Assembly: GCA_002169935.2 (NCBI GenBank)
Contig: NHHC02000023.1
Coordinates: forward strand, 1-9,245
Length of the DNA stretch: 9,245 bases
Direction of reading: 5' to 3'
DNA from: Candidatus Pelagibacter sp. TMED153
GTDB taxonomy: Bacteria; Pseudomonadota; Alphaproteobacteria; Pelagibacterales; Pelagibacteraceae
Shown: positions 6,663 to 9,245 of the stretch, piece by piece
How positions within the stretch are numbered: the first letter of the stretch is position 1
Layout: every line of letters begins with the position of its first letter
Notes under the pieces: model-generated
Told to the model about the DNA's origin: nothing
Databases searched by the model: none
Seen by the model: the letters and a program-made list of their open reading frames with translations, nothing else
Made by a program: the position numbers and the translations under genes

Positions 6663-8440
6663 ATTAATTTTTTATTTGCCATTTTTATTAAAAATTTATT
6701 CTTATTTATAAGATTTGAGGTTAAGTCATAATCTTGAATTTTTCCATTCTTTAAAACGCAAGTTTTTTGAAAATATTCCAGCAAGGTGTTTTTATGGGAT
6801 ATAGCTAGAATCATCTTATATTTTAAATTAGAAATATTGCTCATCAAATCAATTTCCAATTGCCTATCCATAGCATTAGTTGCCTCATCTAAGACCAATA
6901 TATCTCTTTTTTTAAAAAAGGCCCTAGCGAATCCAATGCACTGTTTCTGACCACCTGATAAGATTGGATTTGACTCAGAGATAATTGTATCCAGCCCATT
7001 AGGTAATTTATTAACTACACAATCTAATCTCGAAAGAGATACAACCCTATGAAAAAAATCTTCATTGTCATTTGTAAGCATTGTTCCAAATAAAATATTT
7101 TCTTTAATAGTCCCTTCAATTAGACATACCTTTTGAGGCACAAAAGCAAAGTTGTTCCTTATGCAGATTCTATTCATCATAACAATTTGAGTTTCATCAA
7201 AAAATATCTGGCCGGTGTTAGGAGATGTAAATCCAAGAATTAAATCAAGCAAAGTTGATTTGCCTGAACCGCTTGGTCCAACAATTAAAATTTTCTCATC
7301 ACGATTAAGTTTTAAATTAATATCTTCTAATGTAGGTTGATCGTTATCATAATTAAAGCTTACGTTTTCGAGCGTTATGGAATGATCAAGAGAAATATCA
7401 ACATTATCTTGATTTATTTCCAGAGAATTAATATTTTTAAAAATGTCATGCACATTTGATAACTGGGCTTGTCTAAAAATAATTTCATAATAAAAATAAT
7501 AAATGTTTTGGAATGATGGCAAGACTTTTAAGCCCGCTAAACCAAAAATAGAAATAGAGGCAAAGACTTTTTGACTATTGAATTCAGAGGCAGAAAAAAA
7601 TGCAATTACCAGGATCAATACTACTAATATAACTGAATCTATTAAGAATCTTGGGATTTGAGAATAAAAAGCATTATGTGCCTCAGCATAGACTAGATTT
7701 GAATCAACTTTTTTATAATTAGATATAAATTTTGACTTTGCATTATAAAAAACTATCTCCTTAACTGAGCTGAAGATATTATTTAAGATCTTTAAAGATT
7801 CGCTCATCATTTTTGCAGTATTAGCACCATGTTTTTTGATAAGAGGGCTTATCGAAATAGTGATTAGTGTGTACGAAATTAATAGTGTAGATATTACTAA
7901 CATAGTTAGAATTGGATCAAAGAAAAATAATCCACCAACAATAAACAAACACAAGATTAACTTACTAAAAAGATGCAGACTAAAAATAATAACGAAGCCA
8001 ACTTGGCGCCCATCATTAATAATTTTTGAGACTTGTTCAGAGGTTTTAAAATTAGATAAATACACCCAATCTTCTTCAAGATAATAATTAAGTATTTTTT
8101 GACGCACCCTGCTTCCAATGAACTGTCCGGAGATATTTAAAGACCTTATAATAAAAACTGAAGCCAATAGCGTAATAAAAGAGTAAATGATTACTAATAT
8201 ACAAAATGCCACAGTGTAGTGCATTGAGGTCAATCCAAAAAATGCCATCAGTGCTGGTATAAAATAGACTGAAGCAATTGCATCATTTAAATTTTCAATA
8301 TTAATTAATAAAAAAGAAATCAACCCAAGACCAAAAACCTCCATAATTGCAACAATTGTTAGCAATATGCTAAGCCTTACGACTCTAAATAAATCTTCAG
8401 AGGGAAGGATTAAATATAACTTTTTTAAGAATGATGGCAC
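6659..8440 (-). CDS. ABC exporter, fused membrane and ATPase domains, PglK/MsbA-like
   Basis: A 593-residue half-transporter that should work as a homodimer in the inner membrane, flipping or exporting a lipid-linked glycan, lipid or peptide. The N-terminal half (about 20-330) has roughly six hydrophobic segments, near 22-46, 58-72, 76-98, 147-172, 175-198 and 264-284, with another hydrophobic stretch near 293-307. The start resembles PglK/WlaB flippases (MEVFGLGLI near 33-41). The ATPase domain (about 355-590) is complete: Walker A GPSGSGKST (388-396), Q-loop Q436, signature LSGGQ (494-498), Walker B ILVLDE (514-519) and H-loop H549. The D-loop reads NAMD instead of the usual SALD, and the signature helix has QKQCIGFAR in place of QRQRIGIAR. 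The start is GTG at 8438-8440; an in-frame stop at 8450-8452 excludes anything much longer. It leads the leftward block and diverges from a glycosyltransferase, which favours a glycan-linked cargo. The cargo itself is inference. Confidence 0.93.
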   Translation of the reverse strand: MPSFLKKLYLILPSEDLFRVVRLSILLTIVAIMEVFGLGLISFLLINIENLNDAIASVYFIPALMAFFGLTSMHYTVAFCILVIIYSFITLLASVFIIRSLNISGQFIGSRVRQKILNYYLEEDWVYLSNFKTSEQVSKIINDGRQVGFVIIFSLHLFSKLILCLFIVGGLFFFDPILTMLVISTLLISYTLITISISPLIKKHGANTAKMMSESLKILNNIFSSVKEIVFYNAKSKFISNYKKVDSNLVYAEAHNAFYSQIPRFLIDSVILVVLILVIAFFSASEFNSQKVFASISIFGLAGLKVLPSFQNIYYFYYEIIFRQAQLSNVHDIFKNINSLEINQDNVDISLDHSITLENVSFNYDNDQPTLEDINLKLNRDEKILIVGPSGSGKSTLLDLILGFTSPNTGQIFFDETQIVMMNRICIRNNFAFVPQKVCLIEGTIKENILFGTMLTNDNEDFFHRVVSLSRLDCVVNKLPNGLDTIISESNPILSGGQKQCIGFARAFFKKRDILVLDEATNAMDRQLEIDLMSNISNLKYKMILAISHKNTLLEYFQKTCVLKNGKIQDYDLTSNLINKNKFLIKMANKKLI

Positions 8441-8562
8441 TATGATTAATTATATATTGTTTGATGTATTAAAATTAATAACAACATCAATAATTTTAAA
8501 ATCTATGCCTCATAATTTAAGCTTAGCTAGGTCTAATCAATTGTTAGTATTAAAATAAAATA
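8441..8562. other. Divergent intergenic region between ABC exporter and glycosyltransferase genes
   Basis: These 122 bp are very AT-rich and must hold the promoters for both directions. On the minus strand a perfect TATAAT occupies 8454-8449, eight bases before the GTG of the ABC gene, but without a good -35; used as a -10 it would give an almost leaderless mRNA. A 9-bp A/T-only inverted repeat (8469-8477 with 8491-8499) is present. A 38-codon frame (8442-8558, plus strand) fills the gap and ends 4 nt before the glycosyltransferase ATG; I cannot show that it is translated. No clear plus-strand promoter stands out. Confidence 0.4.
8449..8454 (-). promoter_or_regulatory. Possible -10 element for the ABC-nitroreductase-tadA operon
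   Basis: An exact TATAAT on the minus strand, 8 nt upstream of the GTG start. No recognisable -35 lies 16-18 bp further up. Transcription would begin at or within a few bases of the start codon, which would fit the missing Shine-Dalgarno. A chance match is quite possible in this AT-rich gap. Confidence 0.22.
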
Positions 8563-9245
8563 ATGAGTTCAAAAAAATTATGCTTCGTTGTTGATGATAT
8601 TGAATTTTTTTTATCTCATAGAATGGATCTTGCCATTGAGCTATCAAGCTTTTATCAAATAAATTTAATTTCTAACCTTACAAATATTTCTTCAAAATAT
8701 TTAAAAGTTTTTCAAAAAAATAACTTTATAGTCCATAACCTTTCTTCAAGAAATAGATCTCGATTTTTTTATGGGTATATTGAATATTTAAAAAACTTAA
8801 AAAGATTACTAAATGAAATTAATCCTAAATATATTTTATTCATAACTCTTGAATTGAGTTTTTTAGGAGCAATTGTTTGTCATTTTATTAAAGCCAAAAA
8901 AGCTTTATTTTTAATTACTGGGTTGGGTCCTTTCTTCAATAAAAAGGAAGTGAAATATAGATTCATAAAAATAGTTCAAAAAATAGCTTTCACTTCTTTA
9001 AGGTATAAAAAAAACTTTCTCTTTATTTTTCAAAATCCTGATGATTTAAAATTATTCATAACTCAAAATTTTGTTAAAAAATCATATGCAATGATGATAA
9101 AAGGTAATGGTATTAATATTCATAATTATTATTTTCTTGAAAGAAAGTTTGAAAAGAACTTAACTTTTTTATTTGCTTCAAAATTGATTAAATCAAAAGG
9201 GATAATTGAATTTCTAGATGCTTCAAAAATAATATTAAAAAAATA
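8563..9245 (+). CDS. Glycosyltransferase family 4 (GT-B fold), 3' end missing
   Basis: A glycosyltransferase that would add a sugar from a nucleotide-sugar donor to a lipid-linked glycan at the cytoplasmic face of the membrane. The frame runs from ATG 8563 through the window end; 227 codons are visible with no stop. The N-terminal domain begins KLCFVVDDIEFFLSHRMDLA (5-24), where FLSHRMDLA matches the FLSHRLPLA opening of GT4 enzymes of O-antigen and capsule clusters. Later marks are LITGLGPFF (equivalent to the usual ITGLGYVF), FQNPDDLKLF, GNGINIHNY (where relatives have GSGVDLxxF) and FASKLIKSKGIIEF, the start of the C-terminal donor-binding domain. The EX7E donor motif lies beyond the window. 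Base composition is the most AT-rich of any gene here (11-13 G+C per 60 bases in three sampled lines). No Shine-Dalgarno is seen. It diverges from the ABC exporter. Donor and acceptor are unknown. Confidence 0.88.
   Translation, partial: MSSKKLCFVVDDIEFFLSHRMDLAIELSSFYQINLISNLTNISSKYLKVFQKNNFIVHNLSSRNRSRFFYGYIEYLKNLKRLLNEINPKYILFITLELSFLGAIVCHFIKAKKALFLITGLGPFFNKKEVKYRFIKIVQKIAFTSLRYKKNFLFIFQNPDDLKLFITQNFVKKSYAMMIKGNGINIHNYYFLERKFEKNLTFLFASKLIKSKGIIEFLDASKIILKK

Noticed and set aside
7836..8084. 82-codon plus-strand frame inside the ABC exporter gene
   Set aside because: Antisense to the membrane-domain coding sequence, without motifs; a shadow.
8469..8499. 9-bp perfect inverted repeat TTAAAATTA / TAATTTTAA with 13-bp spacer as an operator
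   Set aside because: Composed entirely of A and T in an AT-rich gap, where such repeats are expected by chance; noted only within the intergenic entry.
1..9245. Defence system, mobile element, CRISPR array, riboswitch or RNA gene
   Set aside because: No direct-repeat array, transposase, integrase, tRNA-like fold or nuclease/toxin pair was found; all large frames belong to known families.

Overview
The window is 9,245 bp of AT-rich, densely packed bacterial DNA holding nine protein genes, two of them cut by the window edges. I see no rRNA, tRNA, CRISPR array or mobile element. An E. coli-type tail-specific protease, a 269-residue exonuclease III aligned residue for residue with the enterobacterial enzyme, a 2-hydroxychromene-2-carboxylate isomerase-like protein and an acyl-CoA dehydrogenase together suggest a proteobacterium. 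With low GC, touching genes and almost no Shine-Dalgarno sequences, a streamlined marine gammaproteobacterium (SAR86-like) is my best guess. That placement is inference, not proof.

Layout. (1) 1-1011 (+): 3' part of an acyl-CoA dehydrogenase gene. (2) 1008-1619 (-): DsbA-fold/kappa-GST isomerase-like gene, converging on the first so that the two stop codons overlap. (3) 1648-5525 (+): a tight block of prc (TTG start, signal peptide), xthA (3 nt later) and a SAM-dependent methyltransferase (5 nt later), diverging from the isomerase gene across only 28 bp. (4) 5528-8440 (-): a block transcribed from right to left as ABC exporter (GTG start), nitroreductase (ATGA overlap) and tadA, ending 2 bp from the methyltransferase stop. 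(5) 8441-8562: the only sizeable gap, 122 bp. (6) 8563-9245 (+): 5' part of a family-4 glycosyltransferase gene, running off the window.

How the genes fit together. The left and middle parts are housekeeping: acyl-CoA oxidation, periplasmic proteolysis, DNA base-excision repair and tRNA wobble editing. The right end looks like the edge of a surface-glycan locus: a PglK/MsbA-like exporter diverges from a GT4 glycosyltransferase, and local GC falls from roughly 47-53% in sampled acyl-CoA dehydrogenase lines to about 18-22% in sampled glycosyltransferase lines. The methyltransferase downstream of xthA resembles those of polysaccharide clusters and may belong to the same theme.

I found no convincing undescribed system. 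The points most worth a second look are the methyltransferase with a cysteine-less remnant of a zinc-ribbon N-terminus, the mixed-function ABC/nitroreductase/tadA operon, the near absence of Shine-Dalgarno sites, and a 38-codon frame that exactly fills the gap before the glycosyltransferase.
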